Shown here in pieces: positions 51,031 to 60,084 of a stretch of 64,000 nt of DNA. Positions within the stretch are counted from its first letter, which is position 1; every line of letters begins with the position of its first letter. The notes below the pieces were generated by a model, which was not told the origin of the DNA, searched no databases, and saw only the letters and a program-made list of their open reading frames with translations. The translations under genes were made by a program, and so were the position numbers. The DNA comes from Tamaricihabitans halophyticus (GTDB lineage Bacteria; Actinomycetota; Actinomycetes; Mycobacteriales; Pseudonocardiaceae): positions 1,364,001-1,428,000 of the forward strand of contig NZ_SLXQ01000001.1 of the NCBI RefSeq assembly GCF_004340875.1, in the 5' to 3' direction.

Positions 51031-53848
51031 GTTGAGCAATCCGGACAGACCGGCCACTCGCCGGGCAGAGCCGCCCGAGCTGAGGCCGAGTCCACAGGGA
51101 CGCCCCGAAGGGCACCCGGGAAGCCGGGAACCACGTTCGGCCGGCCAAGGGGAGTCACCGTCCGTAAACGGTAAGCCACCCAATGGACAGAATCCTGGTC
51201 GCGGGCAGAACGGCGTAGCGCCGCCAAACGGTCAGCGGGTCAACGGCCGGCCGGCGAACGGTCGACCCCGGCCACCCGCGGCCGAGCAACGACCGGAGCA
51301 ACCGCGCCCCGAGCAGCGCCCAGAACAGGGTCGTCCAGAACAGGGTCGCCCGGAACGGCCGCGCCGCGAGTCAGCTGCCGGCCAGCAAGGTCAACTACCG
51401 GGAGGTCAGCCACCGCCGCGACGCAGGCAGACCCCGCCGCCACCGAACCGGCGTCCCGCGCCCGGCCAGGAACCGCCGCGCCGCCGTGCCCGTCCAGAAC
51501 AGGGCCGTCCAGAACAGGGTCGTCCGGAACATGGCAGTCGCGACCAACCGCGCCGCGAGCCACCACCCGAATCGGGCCGGCAGCGACCTCGCCCCGAACA
51601 GCAGCCGCCCACCCGGCAGGCAAGGCCGACGCGCCAACCCCCACCGGGCGGCCAGCCGCCTCCTGGACCGCCCGCTAGGGGCGGCACGCCACCGCCCGGT
51701 AGGGAGGACCACCCGGCCCGGCGCGTCCAGCAACCGGACCGCCGCGCGCCGGAGCAACGCCCGCCCCACCCAGGACAGGCTCGTCCAGAACAGGGCCATC
51801 CAGAACAGGGCCATCCAGAACAGGGCCGGCCAGAACAGGGCCAACGTCGGGCACCGCGCCCACCCGAGCGCACCCGCAGGGGCGAACCACCGCCACGTGG
51901 CGACCTACCGCCACGCGAGGGCGAGCCCGGGCGGCCACCTCGACGTCGGCCTGCCGAGCCAACCGGTCGTGCCCGGCCGGCCGAACCACCAACCCGGCGC
52001 AGGGCACCCGGCCCGCCCGGCCAGCAGCCCCCCAGAGGGGAACAACTCAGCCCACCAGGACAGGGCCCCCCGGGACAGGGACCGCCGCGGCAACCCCCGC
52101 CTGGGCGCGGCCCGGAACGGCCACCGTCCCGGCGCCCGCAGCGACCGGACCAGCCGACCCAACGGCCAAGCGAGCAGCCCACCCAACGGGCAAGGCAACC
52201 GGAACCCGAACCCGAGGCAGCGCCACAGCCCAAGCCCGCGGAGCCGGATAACCCGCCTTCGCTGGCGAAGTCGACGGGCACTCTGGCACTCGCGACGCTG
52301 ACCAGTAGGGCCACCGGCTTCATCTGGAAGGCCATGCTGGCCTGGGTACTCGGGCTGAGCGTGATCAACGACTCGTTCACGGTCGCGAACACCCTGCCCA
52401 CGATCATTTACGAGCTGCTCCTCGGAGCCGTGCTGACAAGTGTGTTCGTCCCGCTGCTCGTACGGGCGCAGGACGATGAAGACGGCGGTCAGGCGTATAC
52501 CCAGCGACTGCTGACCGTTGGGTTGACCATACTCGGTATCGGCACGGTGATCGCGGTCGCCTGCGCACCGCTGCTCACCCAGGTCTTCATGGACGGCAGC
52601 TCGGAGAACGCGAACCCGGAGCTGGCCACCGCGTTCGCCTATCTGCTTTTGCCGGAGATCCTGTTCTACGGGATGTTCGCGCTGCTTTCCGCGATCCTGA
52701 ACTCCCGGCACGTGTTCGGCCCTCCGGCGTGGGCGCCGGTGCTGAACAACGTCGTGGTGATCCTGACGATCCTGCTTTACACCATCGTGCCGGGGGAGAT
52801 CTCCACCAATCCGGTACAGATGGGCGAACCGAAGCTGCTCGTCCTGGGCATCGGCGTCACGCTCGGCATCGTCGTCCAGGCGGTCGTGCTGGTGCCCGCG
52901 GTCCGCAAGCTCGGCTTCAAGTTCCGCTGGAACTGGGGCTTCGACTCCCGGATGAAGGAGTTCGGCCGGCTGGCCCTGTGGATCCTCGGTTATGTCGGCA
53001 TCAGCCAGATCGGCATGGTCTTCCTGACCAGGGTGCTCTCCATCTCGGACGGCGGGCCATCCACGTACTCACTTGCCTGGCTGCTCTTCCAACTGCCCTA
53101 CGGGGTAATTGGCGTATCGCTGCTCACCGCGATCATGCCGAGGCTGTCCAGGGCGGCCGCCGACCGCAAGCGGCGCCGGCTGATCAACGAGTTCTCCTAT
53201 GCCAGCCGGTTGACCACGGTCATGCTGGTGCCGATCTCCGCCATGCTCACCGTGGCCGGTTCCTCGGTCGGCATGGCGTTGTTCTCGTTCGGTCAGGCCA
53301 GCCCGGAGCAGGCCGGCCGGCTGGGTGCCGCACTGGCGATCTCCGCCTTCGGGCTGTTGCCGTTCGCGCTGACCATGCTGCAACTACGGGTGTTCTACGC
53401 GATGAAGGACGCACGGGCACCCACCCTGATCATGGCGGTCATGACAGCGGTGAAGATCCCGCTGTTCTACATGTGCGCCAGCCTTCTCGCCGAAGAGGAC
53501 ATCGTGGTCGGCGTGATGTGGGTGAACTCGCTTGGCTTCCTGATCGGCGCGATCATCGGTCAGGTCTGGCTGTGGGTTCGGCTCGGCCGGCTGCAGGGTC
53601 GGCGGATCTCCCGGGTGATCTGGTTGAGCGTGCTGGCCAGCGCGATCGCCGTGGTGGTCGCCCTGCTGGTTTCCTGGCTGGTCAGCCTGGTGCTACCGAG
53701 CCTCGGCGATGTCGGCGATGCCTGGCTGTCGCTGATCCTGCTTGGCAGCATCACCTGCGTCGTCGCGCTGTACCTGCTCTCGCTGTTCGGCGTGGAAGAG
53801 GTCAAGCCGGCCACTTCGCGGATCACCCGGTTGATCCGGCGGCGCTGA
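50993..53848 (+). CDS. murJ: Lipid II flippase MurJ with long disordered N-terminus
   Basis: 951-aa MOP-superfamily MurJ (MviN), which flips lipid II across the membrane. The flippase core is about residues 420-951: AKSTGTLALATLTSRATGFIWKAMLAWVLG marks its start and about 14 hydrophobic segments follow (GYVGISQIGMVFLTRVLS, LLPFALTMLQLRVFYAMKD). Before it is a 420-aa hydrophilic extension dominated by Arg, Pro, Gln, Glu and Gly with PEQGRPEQGRPE-type repeats, no secondary structure expected. The start is ambiguous: GTG 50993 or TTG 51032 (with AGGAG before it). Unlike M. tuberculosis Rv3910, no pseudokinase is fused to the C-terminus; that function is in the next gene. Confidence 0.92.
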   Translation: MTARTTASRSDRRLSNPDRPATRRAEPPELRPSPQGRPEGHPGSREPRSAGQGESPSVNGKPPNGQNPGRGQNGVAPPNGQRVNGRPANGRPRPPAAEQRPEQPRPEQRPEQGRPEQGRPERPRRESAAGQQGQLPGGQPPPRRRQTPPPPNRRPAPGQEPPRRRARPEQGRPEQGRPEHGSRDQPRREPPPESGRQRPRPEQQPPTRQARPTRQPPPGGQPPPGPPARGGTPPPGREDHPARRVQQPDRRAPEQRPPHPGQARPEQGHPEQGHPEQGRPEQGQRRAPRPPERTRRGEPPPRGDLPPREGEPGRPPRRRPAEPTGRARPAEPPTRRRAPGPPGQQPPRGEQLSPPGQGPPGQGPPRQPPPGRGPERPPSRRPQRPDQPTQRPSEQPTQRARQPEPEPEAAPQPKPAEPDNPPSLAKSTGTLALATLTSRATGFIWKAMLAWVLGLSVINDSFTVANTLPTIIYELLLGAVLTSVFVPLLVRAQDDEDGGQAYTQRLLTVGLTILGIGTVIAVACAPLLTQVFMDGSSENANPELATAFAYLLLPEILFYGMFALLSAILNSRHVFGPPAWAPVLNNVVVILTILLYTIVPGEISTNPVQMGEPKLLVLGIGVTLGIVVQAVVLVPAVRKLGFKFRWNWGFDSRMKEFGRLALWILGYVGISQIGMVFLTRVLSISDGGPSTYSLAWLLFQLPYGVIGVSLLTAIMPRLSRAAADRKRRRLINEFSYASRLTTVMLVPISAMLTVAGSSVGMALFSFGQASPEQAGRLGAALAISAFGLLPFALTMLQLRVFYAMKDARAPTLIMAVMTAVKIPLFYMCASLLAEEDIVVGVMWVNSLGFLIGAIIGQVWLWVRLGRLQGRRISRVIWLSVLASAIAVVVALLVSWLVSLVLPSLGDVGDAWLSLILLGSITCVVALYLLSLFGVEEVKPATSRITRLIRRR
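51785..51844 (+). repeat. 15-bp tandem repeat (PEQGx) in murJ extension
   Basis: Four consecutive units of CCAGAACAGGGCCAT with small differences encode PEQG(H/R/Q). Similar one- to three-unit clusters occur at about 51300-51360 and 51490-51535. Length variation between strains is likely. Confidence 0.8.
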
Positions 53849-54011
53849 TTCGTTCGGGGTTGCGCCTAACGGCACGGCCGAGGTAGCGGCAACTTCACCC
53901 AGGCGAGCGGCCCACTGCTCAGCAAAGGTCACGAGTTTGAGTCGATTTCACGTACCCTCGTAGGAAGGCGCCCGTCCGGGTAGGGGTCCGGCGTGCGCGA
54001 GGAGAGCGTGG

Positions 54012-55652
54012 ATGAGTGCTGTGGACAGAGAACGGACCGAGTTCTCGGGCGATATCGACCCGGGCCAGGCCTTACCGCCGACGAACGGGTCGGGTGTGCG
54101 GGCCAGGGCCGGATCGTTGCTGCCCGGCGGCGTGGTCGGCGACGGTCGGTATCGGCTGCTCGCCCAGTTCGGCGTGGACGCCCGCGGCGGTGCGCAGCTG
54201 TGGCGAGCCAGAGACGGACAGTTGCGGCGCGATGTCGCACTGACCGTACTGGTCGGCAACGCGGCCGACTCCGAGGCGGCCAAACAAGCGCGGCGCACGC
54301 TGGAACGCGCCGCGCACGCCGCGCGCTTCACGCATCCGGGCACCGCGAAGGTGATCGACGTACTCAGCCTCGGCAATGGCATCAGCGCCAGCGAGGGCGT
54401 ACTCGGCATCGTGGTCGCCGACTGGACCCAGGGCACCGATCTGGTTGACCTGATCGGGCATCGCGCGCTCGCCCCCGATATGGCGTCCAAACTGCTCCAG
54501 CCGCTGGCCAGCGCGGTGGAACAGGCCCACCACAGCGGGATCGTGCTCGGCGTCGACCATCCGCAGCGGCTGCGGGTCACGCCGGACGGCAAACTGCGGC
54601 TGGCCTTCCCCGGACCGCTGCCGGACAGCACACTGCGCGCCGACGTCAAGGGACTCGGCGCGGTGCTCTACCTATTACTTACCGGTCGCTGGCCGTTACC
54701 CGGCGGACCGCAGGCCCTGCCACCCGCGCCCACCGGACCCAACGGATCGATCGCGGCGCCGAAGACGCTGGAACCAGCGGTACCCGCCGATCTGTCCGCG
54801 GTCGCGGTACGCAGCCTGGAAGACGACAGTGTGAACGGCATCCGCACGGGCGCCGCGATCCTGCGCGTCCTCGAGCAGGCAGCCGCCAACGCCGACCGCG
54901 ATGAGCTGCGCCAGCGGATCGCGGCCAGCGGCGAAAGCGCGGAACCCGAACCGGGCACCCAGGACGAGAACGGCGTGGTCTGGACGACCCGCAAACCGGT
55001 GAAGGACCGGGCTCGCCGCCGCAAGCTGGCCGTCGGCGTCACCATCCTCACCGTGCTCACCGTCGGCGTCCTCGCCTGGCTGGGCATGCAGGTGATCAGT
55101 TTCTTCTCGGACGGCGGTTCGAGCAGCAGTGCACCGCCGCCGAGCGCGGCAAGCACCGCGCAGAACGAGCAGAACGAGAACACCCAGCAGCCCAAGCCGG
55201 CACAAGGTCCGGCCAAGCCAGTGAAGCCGGAAAGCGTCGCGGTATTCAACGTCTCCGGCAGTCCGGACGGCGTGAGCGCCGTGGACCGCACCATCGACGG
55301 CGATCCGGGCACCACCTGGAGCACCGACGCGTACTACCAGCCGTTTCCCGCGCTCAAGCCCGGTATCGGGGTGGTCGCGAACTTTTCCTCCGAGGTAAAC
55401 CTCGCGCAGGTGAATGTGGATTCGCCGAGTGAGGGGACCGAGGTGGAGATCCGTGCCGCGGACAGCCCGGAGGCTCCGCTGGAGAGCACCCAGGTGGTCG
55501 GCACGGCCACGCTCAGCGGCGGCCTCACCGAGATCAAGCTGGATAAGCCGACCAAGAGTCGACACTTCATCGTGTGGATCACCAAGCTCGCCGGCACCGA
55601 CCCGGAAAACCAGTCGGAACTCGGCGAACTCAAGTACCTACCGGCGGGATAA
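54012..55652 (+). CDS. Membrane pseudokinase (MurJ C-terminal counterpart)
   Basis: 546-aa protein: N-terminal kinase-like domain (about 40-300: GDGRYRLLAQFGVDARGGAQLWRARDG, VLGIVVADWTQGTDLVDL, GLGAVLYLLLTGRWPLP), one transmembrane helix (about 338-360, VGVTILTVLTVGVLAWLGMQVISFF), a Ser/Pro linker and a C-terminal discoidin-like beta domain (about 415-546, VSGSPDGVSAVDRTIDGDPGTTWSTD). The kinase part lacks HRD and DFG and a clear VAIK Lys, so it is a pseudokinase. In M. tuberculosis the same pseudokinase and extracellular domain are fused to MurJ, where PknB phosphorylation recruits FhaA. Here it is a separate gene 163 bp after murJ. Confidence 0.86.
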   Translation: MSAVDRERTEFSGDIDPGQALPPTNGSGVRARAGSLLPGGVVGDGRYRLLAQFGVDARGGAQLWRARDGQLRRDVALTVLVGNAADSEAAKQARRTLERAAHAARFTHPGTAKVIDVLSLGNGISASEGVLGIVVADWTQGTDLVDLIGHRALAPDMASKLLQPLASAVEQAHHSGIVLGVDHPQRLRVTPDGKLRLAFPGPLPDSTLRADVKGLGAVLYLLLTGRWPLPGGPQALPPAPTGPNGSIAAPKTLEPAVPADLSAVAVRSLEDDSVNGIRTGAAILRVLEQAAANADRDELRQRIAASGESAEPEPGTQDENGVVWTTRKPVKDRARRRKLAVGVTILTVLTVGVLAWLGMQVISFFSDGGSSSSAPPPSAASTAQNEQNENTQQPKPAQGPAKPVKPESVAVFNVSGSPDGVSAVDRTIDGDPGTTWSTDAYYQPFPALKPGIGVVANFSSEVNLAQVNVDSPSEGTEVEIRAADSPEAPLESTQVVGTATLSGGLTEIKLDKPTKSRHFIVWITKLAGTDPENQSELGELKYLPAG

Positions 55653-55689
55653 CTCCAGTAGCGGCTGCCCGGCGCGATACCCTCTCCCG

Positions 55690-56337
55690 GTGACCGCTGC
55701 CGCCAGTTCGGATGCCGACCTCATCCGCGCACATGCCGCTGGCGATCCGCGCGCATTCAGCGAGCTGGTGCAACGGCACCGGGACCGGATGTGGGCGGTT
55801 GCCCTGCGCACGGTGCGCGACCCGGAAGAAGCCGCCGACGCCCTCCAGGAGGCGTTCATCTCGGCGTTTCGCGCGGCGGCCAATTTCCGCGCCGAATCGC
55901 AGGTGACCACCTGGTTACATCGGATTGTGGTGAACGCCTGCCTCGATCGGATACGCCGCAAACAGGCCAAACCGACCGTACAGTTACCGGAGACCGGCCC
56001 CGGTGAGCCGAGCACTGGCGAGGACACCATGGCCGACCGGGAAACCAAACTGGTCGTGCAACAGGCGCTCGCCGAACTACCCGAAGACCAGCGGGGTCCC
56101 ATCGTGCTCGTGGACGTCGAAGGCTACTCGGTTTCCGAGACCGCCCAGCTGCTCGGCATTGCTGAAGGCACGGTGAAGAGCAGGTGTGCGCGAGGTCGCG
56201 CGAAGTTGGCGAAAGTTCTTGGACACCTCAGGAACCCGAGTGCAGATGCGAACGTCCCACCTAACGCAAGGGATAACCACCCAGACGGACAGCTACAGCG
56301 TCCGGGTGCGGCGCAGCGTTACCGGGAGGGGCAATGA
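55690..56337 (+). CDS. sigM: ECF sigma factor SigM
   Basis: 215-aa extracytoplasmic-function sigma factor. Region 2 (LIRAHAAGDPRAFSELVQRHRDRMWAVALRTVRDPEEAADALQEAFI) and region 4 (ALAELPEDQRGPIVLVDVEGYSVSETAQLLGIAEGTVKSRCARGRAKL) are complete, with a C-terminal polar tail. GTG 55690 start. Position between the MurJ genes and an anti-sigma gene matches sigM (Rv3911). Overlaps the anti-sigma gene by 4 bp, giving coupled expression. Contains no redox-type Cys motif. Confidence 0.92.
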   Translation: MTAAASSDADLIRAHAAGDPRAFSELVQRHRDRMWAVALRTVRDPEEAADALQEAFISAFRAAANFRAESQVTTWLHRIVVNACLDRIRRKQAKPTVQLPETGPGEPSTGEDTMADRETKLVVQQALAELPEDQRGPIVLVDVEGYSVSETAQLLGIAEGTVKSRCARGRAKLAKVLGHLRNPSADANVPPNARDNHPDGQLQRPGAAQRYREGQ

Positions 56338-57116
56338 CAGACACTAGTTGGGGGCATGGCGGCCAGTTGGGCCCGCCGTGGTCTGTCGACGTACTCGCCG
56401 ACCTACAGGCGGGGGTGCTCGATCCGGAAACCGAGGCGCAGCTGTGGCCACAGGTCAACGCGGACCCCGAGGCCCGCGCGATCCTGGCCGCGCTGGACGA
56501 GACCACCGCGGACCTGAACGCACTCGGTGCGGCCCCCGCGCCACCCATGCCAGCGGAGTTCGCCGCCAGGCTGGACGCGGCCATAGCCGATGAGGTGCAG
56601 CAGCGCGAGGCGACCGGCGGGCAGCAGTCCGGCGGCGCACAGGTGGTGGACATCGCCACCGCTCGCCGGCGGAAGCAGCGCAAGATCGCCGGTTGGGGGA
56701 CCGGCATCCTGGGCGCTGCGGCGGCCGCGGCTGCGATTGTGTTCGCCACGAACCCGGCGACGACCAGCACGCCCGGCGAGGGTGTCGCCGCGCCAAGCGC
56801 GGACAGCGACACCGCGGAAGGGCCGATGGCGTTGACCGAGGACACCCTGGGCAGCCAGTACGCCGGCGCATTGGGGGCGCGGGACTACGGGCCGCTGGAC
56901 GATCCCGACAAGCTCAGCCAGTGTCTCGCGGCCAACGAGGTCGATCCGTCGATCGAGCCGGCCGGAGTCAAGGAGATCACCCTGGACGGCCAGCAGGGCG
57001 TACTGGTGATCCTGCCGACCCAGGAGGCTGCCGCGCAGTTCCAGCTGCTCGTTGTCGGCTCGAACTGTGGCCCGGACAATCCGGACACGCTTGCTAATAC
57101 CGTCGTCGGCGGCTGA
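56334..57116 (+). CDS. rsmA: Anti-sigma-M factor, membrane-anchored
   Basis: 260-aa protein with a cytosolic N-terminal sigma-binding part (WSVDVLADLQAGVLDPETEAQLWPQVNADP), an Ala-rich helix, one transmembrane segment (about 121-140, GTGILGAAAAAAAIVFAT) and an extracytoplasmic domain with two Cys (SQCLAANEVD, SNCGPDNPDT). Homologue of Rv3912. Lacks the ZAS His-X3-Cys-X2-Cys motif of redox anti-sigmas. Overlaps sigM by 4 bp. Confidence 0.85.
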   Translation: MTDTSWGHGGQLGPPWSVDVLADLQAGVLDPETEAQLWPQVNADPEARAILAALDETTADLNALGAAPAPPMPAEFAARLDAAIADEVQQREATGGQQSGGAQVVDIATARRRKQRKIAGWGTGILGAAAAAAAIVFATNPATTSTPGEGVAAPSADSDTAEGPMALTEDTLGSQYAGALGARDYGPLDDPDKLSQCLAANEVDPSIEPAGVKEITLDGQQGVLVILPTQEAAAQFQLLVVGSNCGPDNPDTLANTVVGG

Positions 57117-57160
57117 CTCCGGGACATTTCGCAAAGCGGTGTACCTCACCTCACGGTGAT

Positions 57161-57187
57161 GGAACAACCGGCGCATACCATCGCGTT
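57161..57187 (+). promoter_or_regulatory. ECF-type promoter before trxB
   Basis: GGAACA (57161-57166) and CGTT (57184-57187) with 17-18 bp between match the -35 GGAA(C/T) and -10 (C)GTT pattern of SigR/SigH- and other ECF-dependent promoters; transcription would start near 57193, some 60 bp before trxB. trxBA are known SigR/SigH targets in actinobacteria for thiol-oxidative stress. Nearby SigM may also use such a site. Confidence 0.6.
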
Positions 57188-57255
57188 GACACCCAACGAG
57201 CGGCGCGATGGGCGCCGGGCCGGTTTCGCCGGCTGGCACTGCGAGCGGAGGTCAT

Positions 57256-58242
57256 GTGGCTGAGCAAGACGTTCGGAACCTGATCATTGTTGGTTCTGGG
57301 CCCGCCGGGTACACCGCCGCGGTGTATGCCGCGCGTGCGGAGTTGAACCCGTTGGTCTTCGAAGGTTCCCAGTTCGGCGGTGCGTTGATGACCACCACCG
57401 ACGTGGAGAACTACCCCGGCTTCAAGGACGGGATCATGGGTCCCGACCTGATGGCGCAGATGCGTTCGCAGGCCGAGCGGTTCGGCGCCGAGCTGCGCGC
57501 CGAGGACGTCGAATCGATCGAGCTCAAGGGCGACATCAAGTACGTCGAGGCGAACGGCAAGCGCTACGGGGCGCGGGCCGTGGTCCTGGCCATGGGTGCC
57601 GCGGCCAGGTACCTCCACGTACCCGGCGAGCAGGAACTGCTCGGACACGGCGTATCCGCCTGCGCGACCTGCGATGGCTTCTTCTTCCGCGACCAGGACA
57701 TCGCGGTGGTCGGCGGCGGGGACTCCGCGATGGAGGAAGCCACCTTCCTGACCAAGTTCGCCCGCACCGTCACGATCATCCACCGGCGCGAGGAGTTCCG
57801 CGCTTCGAAGATCATGCTCGAGCGGGCAAGGGCGAACGAGAAGATCCGCTGGCAGCTCAACTCCGAGGTCCTCGAGGTTCTCGGGGAGGGCAAGGTCGCT
57901 GGCGCTCGGCTGCGGGACACGGTTACCGGCGAGGAGTCCACCTTGGACGTCACCGGGGTGTTCATGGCGATCGGCCACGATCCGCGCAGTGAGCTGGTCC
58001 GCGACCAGGTGGTGGTGGACGCCGAAGGCTACGTCCAGGCCAACCAGCCGGGCACGCAGACCAACTTGGACGGCGTGTTTGCCTGCGGCGACCTGGTCGA
58101 CCACACCTACCGGCAGGCCATCACGGCGGCCGGCTCGGGCTGCTCCGCTGCCATTGACGCCGAGCGGTGGCTCGCCGAGCACGAGGTCAGCGAGTCCGCG
58201 CAGCAGGCACCGGAACTCGTTGGCGGCGGGTACACCGCATAA
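57256..58242 (+). CDS. trxB: Thioredoxin reductase
   Basis: 328-aa FAD enzyme that uses NADPH to reduce thioredoxin. FAD-binding GSGPAG (about 13-18), redox CATC (about 136-139), NADPH-binding [10 protein letters not shown] (about 153-162) and C-terminal [23 protein letters not shown] 57256 selected by GGAG at the right distance. Followed by trxA after 42 bp, forming the trxBA operon. Confidence 0.96.
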   Translation: MAEQDVRNLIIVGSGPAGYTAAVYAARAELNPLVFEGSQFGGALMTTTDVENYPGFKDGIMGPDLMAQMRSQAERFGAELRAEDVESIELKGDIKYVEANGKRYGARAVVLAMGAAARYLHVPGEQELLGHGVSACATCDGFFFRDQDIAVVGGGDSAMEEATFLTKFARTVTIIHRREEFRASKIMLERARANEKIRWQLNSEVLEVLGEGKVAGARLRDTVTGEESTLDVTGVFMAIGHDPRSELVRDQVVVDAEGYVQANQPGTQTNLDGVFACGDLVDHTYRQAITAAGSGCSAAIDAERWLAEHEVSESAQQAPELVGGGYTA

Positions 58243-58284
58243 CGCGGACACGACAGGATTTCAGTTAACCCAAAAGGAGATGAG

Positions 58285-58614
58285 ATGGCCGGTACACCCG
58301 TAACCGTGACCGATGCCTCGTTCAAGGACGATGTCCTGGGCAGCGACAAGCCCGTACTGGTGGACTTCTGGGCCACCTGGTGCGGACCGTGCAAGATGGT
58401 CGCCCCGGTACTCGAGGAGATCGCCTCCGAGCACGCGGAGAAGATCACCATCGCCAAGCTCGACATCGACGAGAACCCGTCGATCACCCGGGACTACCAG
58501 GTCATGTCGGTGCCGACGCTGATTCTGTTCCAGAACGGCGAGCCGGTGAAGCAGATCGTCGGCGCCAAGTCGAAGCCGGCGCTGATCTCGGATCTCTCCG
58601 AGGTCCTGAACTGA
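58285..58614 (+). CDS. trxA: Thioredoxin
   Basis: 109-aa thioredoxin with active site WCGPC (Cys33, Cys36) and conserved cis-Pro in [20 protein letters not shown] lies just before ATG. Reduced by the TrxB encoded upstream; counterpart of Rv3914 (trxC). A parS site begins 29 bp after the stop. Confidence 0.97.
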   Translation: MAGTPVTVTDASFKDDVLGSDKPVLVDFWATWCGPCKMVAPVLEEIASEHAEKITIAKLDIDENPSITRDYQVMSVPTLILFQNGEPVKQIVGAKSKPALISDLSEVLN

Positions 58615-58643
58615 GGCTGTATCTGGGCATCGGACACCCGATG

Positions 58644-58659
58644 CGTTCCACGTGAAACA
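58644..58659. other. parS centromere site (intergenic)
   Basis: CGTTCCACGTGAAACA matches TGTTNCACGTGNAACA at 15 of 16 positions with central CACGTG. It lies between trxA and cwlM. Confidence 0.8.
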
Positions 58660-58681
58660 AATGTCTGCTTCGGCAGCAACC

Positions 58682-58738
58682 ACACCCCTGGGTCAAACGT
58701 CTTCTGAACGAGCGTGCTTTTGCGCGACCCAGGGGTGT
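58682..58738. terminator. Inverted repeat after trxA
   Basis: Perfect 13-bp arms ACACCCCTGGGTC (58682-58694) and GACCCAGGGGTGT (58726-58738) separated by 31 nt, followed by TGTGTTGCT. A large-loop terminator or structured element ending trxBA transcription. Confidence 0.6.
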
Positions 58739-58902
58739 TGTGTTGCTCTGGGGAGATTGAGGTCGCAGTTTGGCCACCTCGGGTAACACCATGTGGCAAC
58801 TCGCCCGATGGGCCTAACAAGGGGCCCGATATGCGCAAGGCACAATAGGGCATCACGAACCGCGCCGGGCGTAACCGGCGCCCTACGAAGAGCGAGGAGT
58901 GC

Positions 58903-60039
58903 ATGCTGGTGCTCCGCCGCGGCGATACCGGGCCAGCCGTTGCCGAGATTAGGTCAACCCTTGGTGCGCTGGACTTATTGCCGTCGAATAGTGGTGGAGA
59001 TACCTTCGACGGCACCGTCGAGCATGCCGTTCGTGCCTTCCAGCAGCGCCGTGGCCTGATCATCGACGGCATCGTCGGTCCGGCCACCTACAGCGCGCTG
59101 CGCGATGCCACGTATCACTTCGGCAATCGGCCACTCGCTTACCTGGTTTCCGCGCCGGTACGCGGCGATGACGTCTTCGCCCTGCAGGAACGCCTTCTCG
59201 AACTCGGCTACGACGCGGGCCGACCGAACGGCGTGTTCGGTGCACAGACCGAGCACGCACTACGCAATTTCCAGCGGGATTACGGCCTACTGGTGGACGG
59301 TATCTGCGGCGCGGGCACGGTACGCGCGCTCAAACAGCTGTCCCCGCGCACCAGGGGCGGCCGCCCAGTGTTCCTGCGCGAGCAGGAGCGGGTGCGCAGG
59401 GCCGGCCCGTGGCTGCGTGGCAAACGCATCGTGATCGACCCAGGGCATGGCGGCGATGATCCCGGGGTGGCGGCCTTTGGTGTCACCGAGTCGGAGATCG
59501 TCTGGGACCTGGCCCGCCGGCTGGAAGGCCGGATGAAGGCCACCGGGATGGAAGCGTTGATTTCCCGCGGCCCCGCCAGTGGGCCCAGCGAGGCCGATCG
59601 TGCCGCGTTTGCCAACGAGGCCGGCGCCGATCTACTGCTCTCCCTGCACTGCGACCGCAATCAATCGCCGCATGCGCAGGGCATCGCGACGTTCCACTAC
59701 GGCACCGGCAACGGCACCTCGTCCACGGTCGGCGAGGCCCTTGCCGGTTTCCTGCAGCGTGAGCTGGTCGCGCGCACCGGGATGCTGGACTGCCGGACCC
59801 ACCCGAAGACCTGGGAAGTGCTGCTCTACACGCGCTGTCCCGCGGTACGCGCCGAGGTCGGTTACCTGACCAACGCCGAGGACCGCAGGCGGCTGTCTGA
59901 TCCGGCCTTCCGGGATGTGGTGGCCGAGGGAATCCTGGTGGCCGTCAAGCGGCTGTACCTACTTGGCGAGAACGACCAGCCAACCGGCACGTTTACCTTC
60001 AACGATCTGCTACGCACCGAACTCGCCAAAGCCGAGTAG
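58903..60039 (+). CDS. cwlM: CwlM-like amidase-family cell-wall regulator
   Basis: 378-aa protein with two peptidoglycan-binding type 1 repeats (about 1-68, GDTGPAVAEIRSTLGAL; about 80-150, DDVFALQERLLELGYDAGRPNGVFG) and an Amidase_3 domain (about 172-355) carrying VIDPGHGGDDPG, GVTESEIV, LSLHCDRN and the catalytic VRAEVGYL region. No signal peptide, as in M. tuberculosis CwlM, which is cytosolic, phosphorylated by PknB and stimulates MurA, rather than acting as a secreted hydrolase. Synteny (trxA upstream, GNAT downstream) supports orthology to Rv3915. The zinc-ligand residues are nevertheless present. Confidence 0.92.
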   Translation: MLVLRRGDTGPAVAEIRSTLGALDLLPSNSGGDTFDGTVEHAVRAFQQRRGLIIDGIVGPATYSALRDATYHFGNRPLAYLVSAPVRGDDVFALQERLLELGYDAGRPNGVFGAQTEHALRNFQRDYGLLVDGICGAGTVRALKQLSPRTRGGRPVFLREQERVRRAGPWLRGKRIVIDPGHGGDDPGVAAFGVTESEIVWDLARRLEGRMKATGMEALISRGPASGPSEADRAAFANEAGADLLLSLHCDRNQSPHAQGIATFHYGTGNGTSSTVGEALAGFLQRELVARTGMLDCRTHPKTWEVLLYTRCPAVRAEVGYLTNAEDRRRLSDPAFRDVVAEGILVAVKRLYLLGENDQPTGTFTFNDLLRTELAKAE

Positions 60040-60084
60040 GTCAATTTGTCGACAAAGGCACTTGTCGATGCTAGCTAGCGGACT

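Noticed and set aside
51406-52407. Minus-strand frame over the MurJ N-terminal extension
   Set aside because: Low-complexity Gly/Arg/Ser shadow of the Arg/Pro repeats; no start signal.
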